Positions 43,582 to 57,253 are shown, numbered from the stretch's first letter. The stretch: 64,000 bases of DNA from Myxococcales bacterium (GCA_003170275.1 PNAM01000032.1:43560-107559); one strand, 5' to 3'. The notes: generated by a model not told the origin, from the letters alone. Made by a program: numbers and translations.

Positions 43582-44202
43582 ATGGAGCTACGGACCTTCA
43601 CCTATATCGACGTCCTCCAGCCGCAGCTCGCGTCGTTCTTGCAGACCGTGGCGTCGGGGTTCCTGCCGCTCGAGGGGCAGGCCTCGCTGTTCATCGAGAT
43701 CTCGCCGGGGATCGCCATCAACACGGTGACCGACGTCGCGCTCAAGCAGACGCGGGTGATGCCCGGCATGCAGATCGTCGAGCGCGCGTACGGGCTGCTC
43801 GAGGTGCACCACTTCGATCAGGGCGAGGTGCGCTCGGCGGGCGAGGCGATCCTCGGCAAGCTCGGGGTGACGCAGGACCAGCGCCTCAAGCCGCGCATCT
43901 TGTCGGAGCAGACCATCACCGGAATCGATGGTCACCACGCCATGCTGATCAACCGCATGCGCCACGGCGACATGATCAACCAGCACCAGACGCTCTACAC
44001 GCTCGAGGTCCATCCCGCCGCCTACGCCGCGATCTGCGCCAACGAAGCGGAGAAGGCCGCCGAGGTCCACCTGCTCGAAGTGATCAGCTTCGGTGCGGTC
44101 GGACGGCTCTGGCTGGGCGGATACGAGGCCGAGATCGCCGAAGCCGCGCGCGCGATCCGCGAGACGCTGGCGGGGATCTCCGGGCGCGCGAATCAGTCCT
44201 AG
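43582..44202 (+). CDS. Tandem BMC-domain protein (BMC-T-like), orphan
   Basis: A 206-residue protein that appears to contain two bacterial-microcompartment (BMC) folds in tandem. The first half has SLFIEISPGIAINTVTDVAL and EVHHFDQGEVRSAGEAI. The second half has YTLEVHPAAYAAICANEAEK and GGYEAEIAEAARAI. Each shows the pattern of shell proteins: a strand ending in Glu, a helix ending xxALK or its equivalent, a loop, a strand and a closing helix. The arrangement resembles trimeric BMC-T proteins such as those of Haliangium. No shell or encapsulated-enzyme operon is present nearby. It lies between rluB and a PilZ gene. The family call is by eye only and moderate. Confidence 0.55.
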   Translation: MELRTFTYIDVLQPQLASFLQTVASGFLPLEGQASLFIEISPGIAINTVTDVALKQTRVMPGMQIVERAYGLLEVHHFDQGEVRSAGEAILGKLGVTQDQRLKPRILSEQTITGIDGHHAMLINRMRHGDMINQHQTLYTLEVHPAAYAAICANEAEKAAEVHLLEVISFGAVGRLWLGGYEAEIAEAARAIRETLAGISGRANQS

Positions 44203-44204
44203 GC

Positions 44205-44210
44205 TATACT
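44205..44210 (+). promoter_or_regulatory. -10 box before the PilZ gene
   Basis: TATACT, preceded by GGC, ends 10 nt before ATG 44221; no consensus -35. Transcription would start about four bases before the ATG, suggesting a near-leaderless message. Confidence 0.45.
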
Positions 44211-44220
44211 CGCTAGATCC

Positions 44221-44622
44221 ATGGATGACCGTCGGACGCAGCCTCGCATTCCGATGCGGGCGGAAGCCGAAGTGCGCTTTTCCAGCTGGGAGATCTTCCG
44301 CCTCATCTACACCATCAACATCTCGCAGGGCGGCATGAACCTCGAGGTGCTGGGCGACGAGCCCAAGGTCGGCACCAAGCTGAGCGTCAAGCTGTCGCTG
44401 CCGAGCGGGCCCGCGATCGAGCTCGAGGCGGTGGTCAAGCACGTGGTCGTGACCACCTCGACCCGGCCGCAGCCGCCCAACGCGCCGCCGCCGCCCAAGA
44501 AGTGCCAGGTCGGCGTGCAGTTCCAGAACCTCGACCCGATCAAGAAGGCGCTCATCGAGCAGACCATTCGCGCCCATGCCGGCGGGATGAACCCGGTGAG
44601 CCTCACCCGCAAGAAGGACTAG
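44221..44622 (+). CDS. PilZ-domain protein
   Basis: A 133-residue protein with the c-di-GMP-binding signature of PilZ: an Arg-rich N-terminus (DDRRTQPRIPMR) and, after about 25 residues, NISQGGMNLEV, the (D/N)xSxxG motif. Strand pattern and length fit a single PilZ domain with a proline-rich insert (near 83-95). It resembles the short PilZ proteins abundant in myxobacteria. It is followed after 7 nt by tldD. Confidence 0.85.
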   Translation: MDDRRTQPRIPMRAEAEVRFSSWEIFRLIYTINISQGGMNLEVLGDEPKVGTKLSVKLSLPSGPAIELEAVVKHVVVTTSTRPQPPNAPPPPKKCQVGVQFQNLDPIKKALIEQTIRAHAGGMNPVSLTRKKD

Positions 44623-44629
44623 GAGACGC

Positions 44630-46069
<1,440 letters not shown>

Positions 46070-46071
46070 CC

Positions 46072-47433
46072 ATGGCGCTCAACGTGGACGAGCTGGTGAA
46101 GATCGCCAACCAGGCCTGCGAGCTGGCGAAGAAGCACGGGGCGGAGGCGGCCGAGGTGCAGGTGCAGGGCGGCGGCGAGCTGACCACCAAGGTGCGGCTG
46201 GGCGAACCGGAGCTGGTGCAGGAGGCCTCGTCGAAGGCGCTCGGGCTGCGCGTGTTTCGCGATCACCGCGCGGCGCTCACCTATACGTCGGATCTGTCGG
46301 ACGCGGCGCTCGATCGGTTCATCGCCGATTCGGTGCAGCTGGCCGGGCTCGCCGAGCCGGACGAGCTCAACGAGCTGCCACCCAAGGAGCTGCTCGCCAC
46401 GTCGGTGCCGGATCTCGAGCTTTGGGATCCGACCGGCGCCGAGGTCAACGCGGCGCAGGCGCTCGAGCTGTGCAAGCGCGGCGAGGCGGCGGCGCGCGCG
46501 TACTCGCCCAAGGTGACCAACTCCGAGGGCGCGACCTATTCGCGCGTCAACGGCGCGGGCGCGTTCGCCAACAGCGCCGGCTTTTCGGGCGGCTTTCGCG
46601 GCACCTATCAGTCGCTGGTGGTCGAGCCGATCTGCGACGACGCCGACGGCAAGAAGCGCAACGGCTTCTGGTGGACCGCGGATCGCTTCCGCTCGAAGCT
46701 GCAAGATCCGGAGACTGTCGGTCAGGAGGCGGCGCGGCGCACGGTGGCCAAGCTGGGCGCGTCCAAGATCGAGACCGGCGAGCTGCCGATCGTGTTCGAC
46801 GGCGAGTCGGGGCGCGCGCTCTTGCGCTTGTTGTTCAGCGTGATCTCGGGCGGCGCGATCTATCGCAAGTCGAGCTACCTCCTCGGCCGCGAGGGCACGC
46901 AGGTCGCGTCCGGGCTGGTCACCGTCGTCGACGATCCGCTGATCAAGCGCGGGCCGGGCTCGCGGCCCTACGACGGCGACGGATTGCCGTCGCGGCTGAA
47001 CATGGTCGTGGAAGCGGGCACGCTGCGCACGTACTTGTTCGACACCTATTCCGCGCGCAAGCTCGGGCGCGTCTCGAACGGCTGCGCGGGTCGCGGCATC
47101 GGCGGTGCGCCGCACACCACCACCTCGAACTTCATCCTGAAGGCGGGCAGCTCGGATCCGAAAGAGATCGTTGGATCGCTCGCGCGCGGCTTGTACGTGA
47201 CCGAGATGATGGGCTTCGGCTTCAACGCGGTGACCGGCGATTTCTCGCGCGGCGCGGGCGGCTTCCTGATCGAAAACGGCAAGCTCGGCCAGCCCGTGGC
47301 CGAGGTTACGATCTCGGCGAATCTAAACGATATCTTGATGGGCATCGACGCCGTGGGAACCGATCTGGACCTGCGCTCGTCGACGGCCTGCCCGACCTTT
47401 CGCGTGAACAAGATGATGGTCGCCGGGCGGTGA
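46072..47433 (+). CDS. pmbA: TldE/PmbA-family protease subunit
   Basis: Partner of TldD; it lacks the zinc motif and forms the heterodimer. It has 453 residues, with ALGLRVFRDHRAALTYTSDL near the N-terminus, GESGRALLRLLFSVISGGAI in the middle (in the position of HExxxH but without it), and the C-terminal GGFLIENGKLGQPVAEVTIS. Its stop overlaps the start of the membrane-fusion protein gene by 4 nt, coupling protease and transporter expression. Confidence 0.9.
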   Translation: MALNVDELVKIANQACELAKKHGAEAAEVQVQGGGELTTKVRLGEPELVQEASSKALGLRVFRDHRAALTYTSDLSDAALDRFIADSVQLAGLAEPDELNELPPKELLATSVPDLELWDPTGAEVNAAQALELCKRGEAAARAYSPKVTNSEGATYSRVNGAGAFANSAGFSGGFRGTYQSLVVEPICDDADGKKRNGFWWTADRFRSKLQDPETVGQEAARRTVAKLGASKIETGELPIVFDGESGRALLRLLFSVISGGAIYRKSSYLLGREGTQVASGLVTVVDDPLIKRGPGSRPYDGDGLPSRLNMVVEAGTLRTYLFDTYSARKLGRVSNGCAGRGIGGAPHTTTSNFILKAGSSDPKEIVGSLARGLYVTEMMGFGFNAVTGDFSRGAGGFLIENGKLGQPVAEVTISANLNDILMGIDAVGTDLDLRSSTACPTFRVNKMMVAGR

Positions 47434-48632
47434 AGAAGGCCGTCTACTTCCTGCCCATCGCGCTGCTCGCCGCTGCAATCGCGTGGATGGCCGCACGGCC
47501 GGCGGTGGTGACGGTATCGGCGGCGGCGCGCGGACCGGCCATCGAGGCGGTCTACGCGACCGGCTCGGTGGAGGCGGATCCGCGCGTGGTGGTCAAGGCC
47601 AAGGTGCCGGGCACCATCTCGCAGCTGCTGGTCAAGGAAGGCGATCGCGTCAAGGCGGGCCAGCTGCTTGCGGTGCTCGACAACAAGTCGATCAAGTACG
47701 ATCTGCAGCGCACCCGCGCCGAGGTGCGCGCCTCCACGCTGCGCACCGCCGGCGCCTCGCCGCAGGTCGCCGCGCTCAAGGCCGCGCGCGACTCGATCGC
47801 CGCCGACGTCAAGCTGGCCGAGGGTGAGCTGGCGCGCGCCGAAGGGCTGGTCGGCAAGGGCGCGATGGCGCACGACGAGCTCGACCGACGGCGCGAGCGG
47901 CTCAACAAGCTCAAGGCCGACTGGGCCGCGGCCGACGCGCGCATGTCGTCGCTGACCATCGATCTGCACGCCGAGCACGAACGGCTCGGCGCGGTCGAGG
48001 GATCGATGGTCGCGCAGAACGCGGACACCGAGGTGCGCGCGCCGCTCGACGGCACGGTGATCCGCCGGCGCATCGAGCTGGGCGAGGCGGTGGCCACCGG
48101 TCAGCCGCTGTTCACCGTCGGCAACACCGATCACCTGCTGCTCGAGGTGAAGATCGACGAGGCCGACGTGGGCCGCGTGCGCCTGGGCCAGGAGGTGCTG
48201 GTCGATCTGTACGCCTTTTCCGATCGCAAGGTGACCGGCAAGGTCGCGGACCTGTTTCCCGACGCCGACCGTGACACCAAGACCTTCCTCGGCAAGATCG
48301 AGCTGGGCGCGCCGCCGCAGGGTCTGCGCTCGGGCATGAGCGCGGAGGTCAACATCATCACTGACCGGCACGACGATGTGGTGCTGGTGCCGGCGGGCGC
48401 GGTGGCGAGCGGCAAGCTGTTCGTCGCCGAGGACGGGCGGGCGCACGAGCGCGCGGTGCGGGTCGGCCTGCGCGATCCGCACAACGTCGAGATCGTCAGC
48501 GGGCTGAAGGCCGGCGAGCGCGTGGTGATCGTGGGGCCCAAGGGGCTCGCCGACGGGCAGCGCGTCTCGGCGATCGACGGCCTGACGCCGGTTGCCGAGC
48601 GCAAGAGCCAGAACACCATGACCGTACGGTAG
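47430..48632 (+). CDS. Periplasmic membrane-fusion (adaptor) protein, MacA/HlyD type
   Basis: Adaptor of an ABC exporter. It has 400 residues: an N-terminal anchor helix (about 4-22), a lipoyl half-motif (VKAKVPGTISQLLVKEGDRV), a coiled-coil hairpin (about 95-185), the second lipoyl half (VRAPLDGTVIRRRIELGE) and a beta-barrel and membrane-proximal domain. It overlaps tldE by 4 nt and is followed 2 nt later by the FtsX-like permease. Confidence 0.88.
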   Translation: MKKAVYFLPIALLAAAIAWMAARPAVVTVSAAARGPAIEAVYATGSVEADPRVVVKAKVPGTISQLLVKEGDRVKAGQLLAVLDNKSIKYDLQRTRAEVRASTLRTAGASPQVAALKAARDSIAADVKLAEGELARAEGLVGKGAMAHDELDRRRERLNKLKADWAAADARMSSLTIDLHAEHERLGAVEGSMVAQNADTEVRAPLDGTVIRRRIELGEAVATGQPLFTVGNTDHLLLEVKIDEADVGRVRLGQEVLVDLYAFSDRKVTGKVADLFPDADRDTKTFLGKIELGAPPQGLRSGMSAEVNIITDRHDDVVLVPAGAVASGKLFVAEDGRAHERAVRVGLRDPHNVEIVSGLKAGERVVIVGPKGLADGQRVSAIDGLTPVAERKSQNTMTVR

Positions 48633-48634
48633 CG

Positions 48635-49880
48635 ATGCGCACGGTGCTGTTCATCGCCATGCGCCACCTGGTCTCGCGCAAGCGACAGACGACCGTCGCG
48701 GTGGCGGGCATGGCGATCTCGGTGATCGTGCTGGTGGCGATGACCGGGCTCATGATGGGCTTCGAGCACAAGTTCTTCGGCGAGACGCTCAAGGTCTCGC
48801 CGCACATCACCGTCACCGACGAGGAATTGACGCCTCCCGATCCGGTCGCGCGGCGCGTGCTCGGGCGCGTGTCGGTGGCCATGCTGCACCACGAGCGGCC
48901 CGCCGATCGGCCGCAGCGCATCAAGAAGCCGCGCGAGGTGGTGGTGGCGGGCGCGGCGGTGCCGGGCGTGCTGGCCGGCGCGCAGCAGCTGGTCGGCCAG
49001 GCGATCCTGGCCTACGCCGACAAGACCTATCCGGTCGAGCTGCGCGGGATCGAGCCGGAGAAGCAGGACCTGGTCACGCCGATCCGCGAGTACGTGATCG
49101 ACGGTCGCTTCGAGGGGCTCAACACCTCGCCCGACGCGATCATGCTCGGCTCGGGCGTGGCGGAGAAGCTGGGCGCGCAGGTGGGCGACCGCATCAGCGC
49201 GGCGGGCCCCGGCGGCATCCACGTGTCGCTCAAGGTGGTGGCGCTGTTCGAGGCGGGCATCCCGCCGATCGACAAGACGCGCGCGTTCGTGCCCTTGCGC
49301 ATCGCGCAGTCGATCCTGCAGCGGCCCGACGAGGTGAACACCATCGGCTTTCGCATCGCCGACACCAAGACCGCGCCCGAGCTGGCGACGGTGATCGGGT
49401 TGCTGTCGGGCTACGTGACCGAGAGCTGGCAGGAGCAGAACGCCAACTGGATCAGCCTGATGGCGTTCCAGCAGATGGTCACGCGCATGGTGATCGGCTT
49501 TCTGCTGGTGGTGGCGGCGTTCGGGATCCTCAACATCTTGATCATGATCGTGCTCGAGAAGAAGCGCGACATCGCCATCCTGCGCTCGATCGGGCTCACG
49601 CGCGGGCAGATCCTGCGCATCTTCCTCGTGCAGGGCGTGCTCATGGGGCTGGCGGGCGCGCTGATCGGCTGCACCCTGGGCGCGCTCGCGGTGGCCGGGA
49701 TCTCGCGCATCCCGGTGCACTTCGAAGGGCTGGTCAAGACCAACCACATCATCATGCACGTGGAGGCCTGGTACTACGCGGCGGCGTGGGGTTCGCGATG
49801 CTGGCCGGCCTGATCGCCAGCATCCTGCCGTCGCGGCGCGCGGCGGCGACCGAGCCGGTCGACGTGTTGCGAGGGCAGGC

Positions 49881-49884
<4 letters not shown>
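48635..49884 (+). CDS. FtsX/LolE-like ABC permease with an apparent frameshift near its end
   Basis: An inner-membrane permease with an N-terminal helix, a large periplasmic domain (about 45-280) and C-terminal helices. In the open frame it stops at 49813 after AWYYAAAWGSRCWPA, which does not look like a family end. One base later the next frame continues GVGFAMLAGLIASILPSRRA and AATEPVDVLRGQA up to the TGA at 49882-49884, a perfect FtsX-type C-terminus that also restores the 4-nt overlap with the ATPase gene. A single missing G near 49783-49793 would explain it. It may be a sequencing error or a real lesion. Confidence 0.8.
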
Positions 49885-50567
<683 letters not shown>

Positions 50568-50583
50568 CGCGAGGCTTGACCCG

Positions 50584-51417
50584 TTACGGAACGACGCCGC
50601 CGCCGAACAGCGGGGCGAGGCGGGCGATGATCTCGTCGTGGAGCAGGCCGTTGGAGGCGATCAGGCCGCGGATGTTACCGAGCTCGGGGGTGCGGTAGGT
50701 GAGCGGCTTGCCGTAGGCGTCGGTGATGCGGCCGCCGGCTTCGGTGAGCAGCGCTTCGGGGCCGCAGGAGTCCCACAGCTTGGCGTGCGGGTTGGGGTTC
50801 ACGTACAGATCGCGCTCGCCGCGCGCGATCAGGCCGAGCTTGAGGCCGACCGAGCCGACGTTGAGCTCGTCGCGGATCCCCAGCTCGGCGCGCACGCGAT
50901 CAATCTTCTCGTCGCGGTGCGACTTGGAGGCGACCATGCGGATCTGCGTGGTGTCGTGGATCGCGCTGACCTGCAGCGGGCGCGCGGCGCCGCCTTGATC
51001 GGAGACCCACGCGCCGGCGCCGCTCGAGGCCCAGTAGAGCCGATCGCCGATCGGCTGGTAGACTACGCCGAGCGCCGGGCGTTCGCCTTCGAGCAGACCG
51101 ATCATGGTGGCGAAGCCGTCGAAGCCGCGGATGAAGTCCTTGGTGCCGTCGAGCGGGTCGACCATCCACACGCGCTCGCGGGTCAGGCGCGTGCCGTCGT
51201 CGGGCTCCTCCTCCGAGAGCATGCCGTAGTCGGGAAAGCCGGCTTGCAGGCCGGCGACCAGGAGCGCGTTGGCCTGGCGGTCGGCTTCGGTCACCGGCTC
51301 GTTGCCCGCCTTGCGCTCGACCGCGATCCCGCTCTGGTGAAACCCGCGGATCAGCTCGCCGGCCTGGCGGGCGAGGCGGATGGCGAGCGCTAGCTCGCGT
51401 TGAAGATTCGCGGACAC
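50584..51417 (-). CDS. cysQ: CysQ-like 3'(2'),5'-bisphosphate nucleotidase
   Basis: A Mg-dependent inositol-monophosphatase-family phosphatase that probably removes PAP from sulfur metabolism. It has 277 residues: EPVTEADRQANALL, the metal motif WMVDPLDGTKDF, and the C-terminal LWDSCGPEALLTEAGGRITD. The EE in MLSEEEPDDG is a further metal ligand. It converges with the ATPase gene (16-nt gap) and is divergent from the next gene. Confidence 0.85.
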   Translation of the reverse strand: MSANLQRELALAIRLARQAGELIRGFHQSGIAVERKAGNEPVTEADRQANALLVAGLQAGFPDYGMLSEEEPDDGTRLTRERVWMVDPLDGTKDFIRGFDGFATMIGLLEGERPALGVVYQPIGDRLYWASSGAGAWVSDQGGAARPLQVSAIHDTTQIRMVASKSHRDEKIDRVRAELGIRDELNVGSVGLKLGLIARGERDLYVNPNPHAKLWDSCGPEALLTEAGGRITDAYGKPLTYRTPELGNIRGLIASNGLLHDEIIARLAPLFGGGVVP

Positions 51418-51455
51418 AATGAGAGAGTAGAGCAGCTACAAGGGGGTGTCACGAC

Positions 51456-52175
51456 ATGCCGAAGTCGAAGACCACGCCAACGCCAGTCAAAGAGGCGCTC
51501 GTCGTGGCCCGTACGTACTACCGGGAAAACGTGGTGCCGGAGCTCGCGGACGCGCTGCCCAATGCGATCGCGCTCAACGACAAGCAGCTCGAGCGCTACA
51601 AGCTCGGCCGGCGGCAAGGGTTCGACCGCCTGTGGGTCATGCCGCCGGTGGCCGCGCAGGTGGCCCACTGGGAGCAGTCGATCATGCACCTGGGCACACT
51701 GATGATCATGAACGTGGAGCCGGACGAGCAGTACCTGGACGACCCGTCGCTCGGCGAGGAGCAGCTCTTGCGGCGCGCTCCGCTGCGCAACCGGCCGGAG
51801 AAGTCGTCGTACCTGCTGATGTACCGATCGGGACCGATCGAGGCGAGCACGCGCTTTCGCAATCCGCCGGACCTGATCGCCGACTTCGACCAGCACGGCT
51901 GGAACGGCCTCACTCCCTTCGAGTACGCGCTCGTGCAGCGCCTGCAGTGCGAGGAGGTCGGCGATCACCGCTGGGACAGCCTCTATAAGGTCAACGGCAA
52001 GCCGGCGAACGTTCACTTCCTACTCGATCTGACGATCGGGGAGGGCAAGCAGATGCGCGTGGCCATCGGCTACTATCGCGGCAAGCTCGAGATGGGATTC
52101 GTCAACGCGATGCCGGCCAGGCCGAGCCCGGACTATGGGGCGACGCCGACGATCGTCGTGCCGCTGGGGAAGTAG
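51456..52175 (+). CDS. Conserved-looking protein of unknown function
   Basis: A 239-residue soluble protein, not recognised. No signal peptide or membrane segment is seen. Notable segments are FDRLWVMPPVAAQVAHWEQS, WNGLTPFEYALVQRLQCEEV and LTIGEGKQMRVAIGYYRGKL. AAGGGGGTG precedes the ATG at a good distance. It is monocistronic, convergent with the MaoC gene (1-nt gap) and divergent from cysQ. Coding character matches the neighbours, so it is probably real. Confidence 0.6.
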   Translation: MPKSKTTPTPVKEALVVARTYYRENVVPELADALPNAIALNDKQLERYKLGRRQGFDRLWVMPPVAAQVAHWEQSIMHLGTLMIMNVEPDEQYLDDPSLGEEQLLRRAPLRNRPEKSSYLLMYRSGPIEASTRFRNPPDLIADFDQHGWNGLTPFEYALVQRLQCEEVGDHRWDSLYKVNGKPANVHFLLDLTIGEGKQMRVAIGYYRGKLEMGFVNAMPARPSPDYGATPTIVVPLGK

Positions 52176-52176
52176 A

Positions 52177-53013
52177 TCAGGCGACCTCGGCGATCGCGTT
52201 GGAGAGCACGACCTTGCCCTCCTGCGTGGTGGTGGTGACCACGTACGACTTGCCGTCGGTCTTCCAGCCGCGGGTGGTGAGCGTGTCGCCGGGGAACACC
52301 ACGCCGGCGAAGCGCGCGCCGAACGACTTGAGCTTGTTCGGGTCGCCGCCGCACGCGCCCTTGAGCACCGCGCGACCGGCGTGCCCGAAGGTGCACAGGC
52401 CGTGCAGGATCGGCCGATCGAAGCCGCCGAACTTGGCCATGTTGGGATCGGCGTGCAGCGGGTTGACGTCGCCCGAGAGCCGATAGAGGAGGGCCTGCTC
52501 CTTGGTCGTCGACTCGACGACCTCGAAGTCGGGCGCCTTGCCGGCCGGCGGATCGGCCTTGGCCGCCTCGGGCCCGCGCTCGCCGCCAAAGCCGCCTTCG
52601 CCGCGCACGAAGATCGAGAACACGTTGTCGAACACGCCTTCGCCCTTTTCGTCGACGGTCTTGGCCTCGACCACCACCAGCGCGCCCTTGCCCTTGTCGT
52701 AGATGCCCTTGACCTCCGACGAGGTGGACAGTTTTGCGTTGGCCGGGATCGGGCGGTGCAGGATCACCTTCTGCTCGCCGTGCAGGATCATCATCGGGTT
52801 GGCGCCGAGATCGCCGGCCACCGAGATCAGCGCGGCGAACGACGGCACCACTGCGAACGTGGGCAGCACCTTCGGCCCGCGGCCTTCGTACAAAAAGTCG
52901 AGCTCGTCCACCTTGGCGCCGACTCCGAGCGCGTACAGGACGGTGTCCTTCCAGGTGTAGGTGAACGGCGTGGCGTCCGACTTCTTGCCGACCAGATCGA
53001 GCTTGATGGCCAT
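52177..53013 (-). CDS. MaoC-family 2-enoyl-CoA hydratase
   Basis: A 278-residue protein with an N-terminal degenerate hot-dog domain and a C-terminal MaoC domain with the hydratase-2 motif YRLSGDVNPLHADPNMAKFG followed by GFDRPILHGLCTFG, containing the catalytic Asp and His. It is the layout of the eukaryotic peroxisomal hydratase 2. It hydrates trans-2-enoyl-CoA to (3R)-hydroxyacyl-CoA. AAGGAGAA lies before the ATG. It follows the acyl-CoA dehydrogenase gene by 49 nt on the same strand, so it is probably the last gene of that operon. Confidence 0.88.
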   Translation of the reverse strand: MAIKLDLVGKKSDATPFTYTWKDTVLYALGVGAKVDELDFLYEGRGPKVLPTFAVVPSFAALISVAGDLGANPMMILHGEQKVILHRPIPANAKLSTSSEVKGIYDKGKGALVVVEAKTVDEKGEGVFDNVFSIFVRGEGGFGGERGPEAAKADPPAGKAPDFEVVESTTKEQALLYRLSGDVNPLHADPNMAKFGGFDRPILHGLCTFGHAGRAVLKGACGGDPNKLKSFGARFAGVVFPGDTLTTRGWKTDGKSYVVTTTTQEGKVVLSNAIAEVA

Positions 53014-53062
53014 TGGGGTTCTCCTTTTAGGACGACAGATTCATAACACGGTCCCGATGAGC

Positions 53063-54286
<1,224 letters not shown>

Positions 54287-54297
54287 GTGAGCGTCTC

Positions 54298-55863
54298 CTA
54301 TACCGGCATCACGCCGTGCTTGCGCCAGGGGCGCTCGACCTTCTTGTTCCACGACAGCTCGAGCCCGAGCGCGAGCACCTTGCGGGTGTCGCGCGGATCG
54401 ATGATGTCGTCGACCAGCCCCCAGCCGGCCACCTTGTAGATGTCGATGTGCTGCTGGATCACCGCCGCGAGCTGCGCCTTGACCTCGGCCGGCGGCTCGT
54501 TGCCGCCGAACAGCTTGCGCCCGGCGATCCCCACCATGCCTTCGGCGCCCATCACCGAGATCTCCGCGCCGGGCCACGCGACCAGAAGATCCGGCTCGTA
54601 CGCGCGGCCCGCCATCACGAAATAGCCCGCGCCGTAACCCTTGCGCACCACCACGGTCAGCTTGGGCACCGTGGCCGAGGCCATGCAGTGCAGCATCTTG
54701 GCGCCGTGGCGGATGATGCCCTCGTGCTCGACCTTGGAGCCGACCATGAAGCCGGGCACGTCCATCAGGAACACCAGCGGCACGTTGAACGCGTCGCACA
54801 GCTGGATGAAGTGCGCGGCCTTGTCGGCCGAGTCGTTGGTGAGGATGCCGCCCAGCTGCTTGGGGTTGTTGGCGACGATGCCGCACGGCCGCCCGCCGAT
54901 GCGCGCCAGCCCCGTAATGATCGCTCGGCCGAACTTGGGCTTGATGTCGAAGAAGCGCCCGTCGTCGACGACCACCTTGATCAGCTCGTGCATGTCGTAG
55001 GCCTGGCGCGCGGACTCGGGCAACAGATCGAGAAGCCTGTCGTCGCGGCGATCGATCGGATCGTGGGTGACCACGATCGGCGGCTTGGACTCGCACGACG
55101 AGGGCATGAACGACAGGTACTCCTTGATCGACGCGATGCACGCATCGTCGTTGGCGACCTCGAGATCGCCGACGCCCGACTTCTCGGTGTGCACCTTGGA
55201 GCCGCCCAGCTCCTGCTCGGAGATCTCCTGGCCGGTGACCGCCTTGACCAGCGGCGGGCCGGCCAGCGCCATCGAGCCGATGTCCTTGACCATGGGCACG
55301 AAGTCCGCGAGCCCGGGGATGTACGCGGTGCCGGCCGCGCCCGGCCCGACCATCGCGGCGACCAGCGGGACCACGCCGCTCATGATCACCTCTTCGCGGA
55401 ACAGCGCGCCCGCGCCGGCGAACAACGAGAGCAGATCGCCCTGGCCGCCGGCTTTGGGATCGATGCGCGCGCCTGCCGAGTCGATGAACCACACCATCGG
55501 GACGCGATTGCGCAGCGCCAGCTCGCGCAGGCGCGAGACCTTGACCTCGCCGGTCTGGCCGATTGAGCCGCCCTTGACGGTGAAGTCGTACGCCGCCGCG
55601 CAGGCGAGCCGCCCGTCGATGTGCCCGTAGCCGCAGATCACCGCGTCGGCGGCCGGTTTGTCTTTCGGATCCGCGTGCGCCATCTGCGTGCCGTGCACGC
55701 CCACCTCGAACCACGCCGCCTTGTCGAACAGCCGGTCCATGCGCTCGCGTGCGGTGAGCTTGCCGCGCTCGTGCTGCTTCTTCACCTTCTCTTCGCCGCC
55801 CATCTGCTTGGCTTCGGTGCGGCGCTTCTCGAGCTCGGCGACCCGCTCGCGCATGCTCGGCAT
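54298..55863 (-). CDS. Acyl-CoA carboxylase, carboxyltransferase (beta) subunit
   Basis: Carboxylates an acyl-CoA with biotin-bound CO2. It has 521 residues of the PccB/MccB family: KLTARERMDRLFD, VMVWFIDSAGARI-like VPMVWFIDSAGARI, FIQLCDAFNVPLVFLMDVPG, VVRKGYGAGYFVMAGRAYEP. The biotin-carboxylase and BCCP subunit is not in the window. With BKACE and an acyl-CoA dehydrogenase in one operon, the substrate could be propionyl-, methylcrotonyl- or a related CoA; I cannot decide. ATG directly abuts the BKACE stop. Confidence 0.88.
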   Translation of the reverse strand: MPSMRERVAELEKRRTEAKQMGGEEKVKKQHERGKLTARERMDRLFDKAAWFEVGVHGTQMAHADPKDKPAADAVICGYGHIDGRLACAAAYDFTVKGGSIGQTGEVKVSRLRELALRNRVPMVWFIDSAGARIDPKAGGQGDLLSLFAGAGALFREEVIMSGVVPLVAAMVGPGAAGTAYIPGLADFVPMVKDIGSMALAGPPLVKAVTGQEISEQELGGSKVHTEKSGVGDLEVANDDACIASIKEYLSFMPSSCESKPPIVVTHDPIDRRDDRLLDLLPESARQAYDMHELIKVVVDDGRFFDIKPKFGRAIITGLARIGGRPCGIVANNPKQLGGILTNDSADKAAHFIQLCDAFNVPLVFLMDVPGFMVGSKVEHEGIIRHGAKMLHCMASATVPKLTVVVRKGYGAGYFVMAGRAYEPDLLVAWPGAEISVMGAEGMVGIAGRKLFGGNEPPAEVKAQLAAVIQQHIDIYKVAGWGLVDDIIDPRDTRKVLALGLELSWNKKVERPWRKHGVMPV

Positions 55864-56713
<850 letters not shown>

Positions 56714-56730
<17 letters not shown>

Positions 56731-57181
56731 GGGTTGCCTCCGAGGTGACGTTGAGCGCGACCTTCTTGAGGATCGCGGTGAGTCGTTCCTGGTCCTGGGC
56801 GGGGAGGGCGGCGAGCGCGTGGCGCAGCGTGTCCCACGGCGAGATCTTCGCCTTCTCCGCCACCTTGCGGCCCTGCGCGGTGAGCCGGATGATCCACACC
56901 CGCCGGTCCTCTTCCGATCGCACGCGCTCGACCAGACTGGCCGCTTCCATGCGATCGACAATGCCGGTGACCGTGGAGTTGTGCGCGCGGATCTCCTTCG
57001 AGAGCGTGCCGAGCGAGAGGTCGCCGATCTCCTGCAGCAGCTTGAGCACCGAGAGCTGCGTGGGCGTCACGCCGTAGCGCGCGGCCTCGTCCTTGGACAG
57101 CCGGCGGCTCTCGGTGACGAGATAGATGATGCTCTCGACGATGCGGTCGAGGTCCTCTTTCAGCTCGCGTCGGACGACCAA
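56714..57181 (-). CDS. MarR-family transcription regulator
   Basis: A 155-residue winged-helix regulator: VTPTQLSVLKLLQEIGDLSL, the recognition helix region RAHNSTVTGIVDRMEAASLV, the wing RSEEDRRVWIIRLTAQG. The TTG start is the only suitable one at the right position. It heads the acyl-CoA operon and probably represses it and responds to an acyl-CoA or aromatic ligand. It overlaps BKACE by 17 nt. Confidence 0.88.
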
Positions 57182-57209
57182 GGCTCGAACCTCAAATTAG
57201 TTCGTACAC

Positions 57210-57238
57210 AAAATATCGGCCCCCTGAACCTTTGTCAA
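57210..57238 (-). promoter_or_regulatory. Sigma70-like promoter of the marR-acyl-CoA operon
   Basis: On the minus strand TTGACA (57233-57238), a 17-nt spacer and TATTTT (57210-57215). The AT-rich leader between it and the TTG start (57182-57209) is the natural place for MarR self-binding, though no convincing palindrome was found. Confidence 0.6.
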
Positions 57239-57253
57239 TGGTACTGACCGTGC

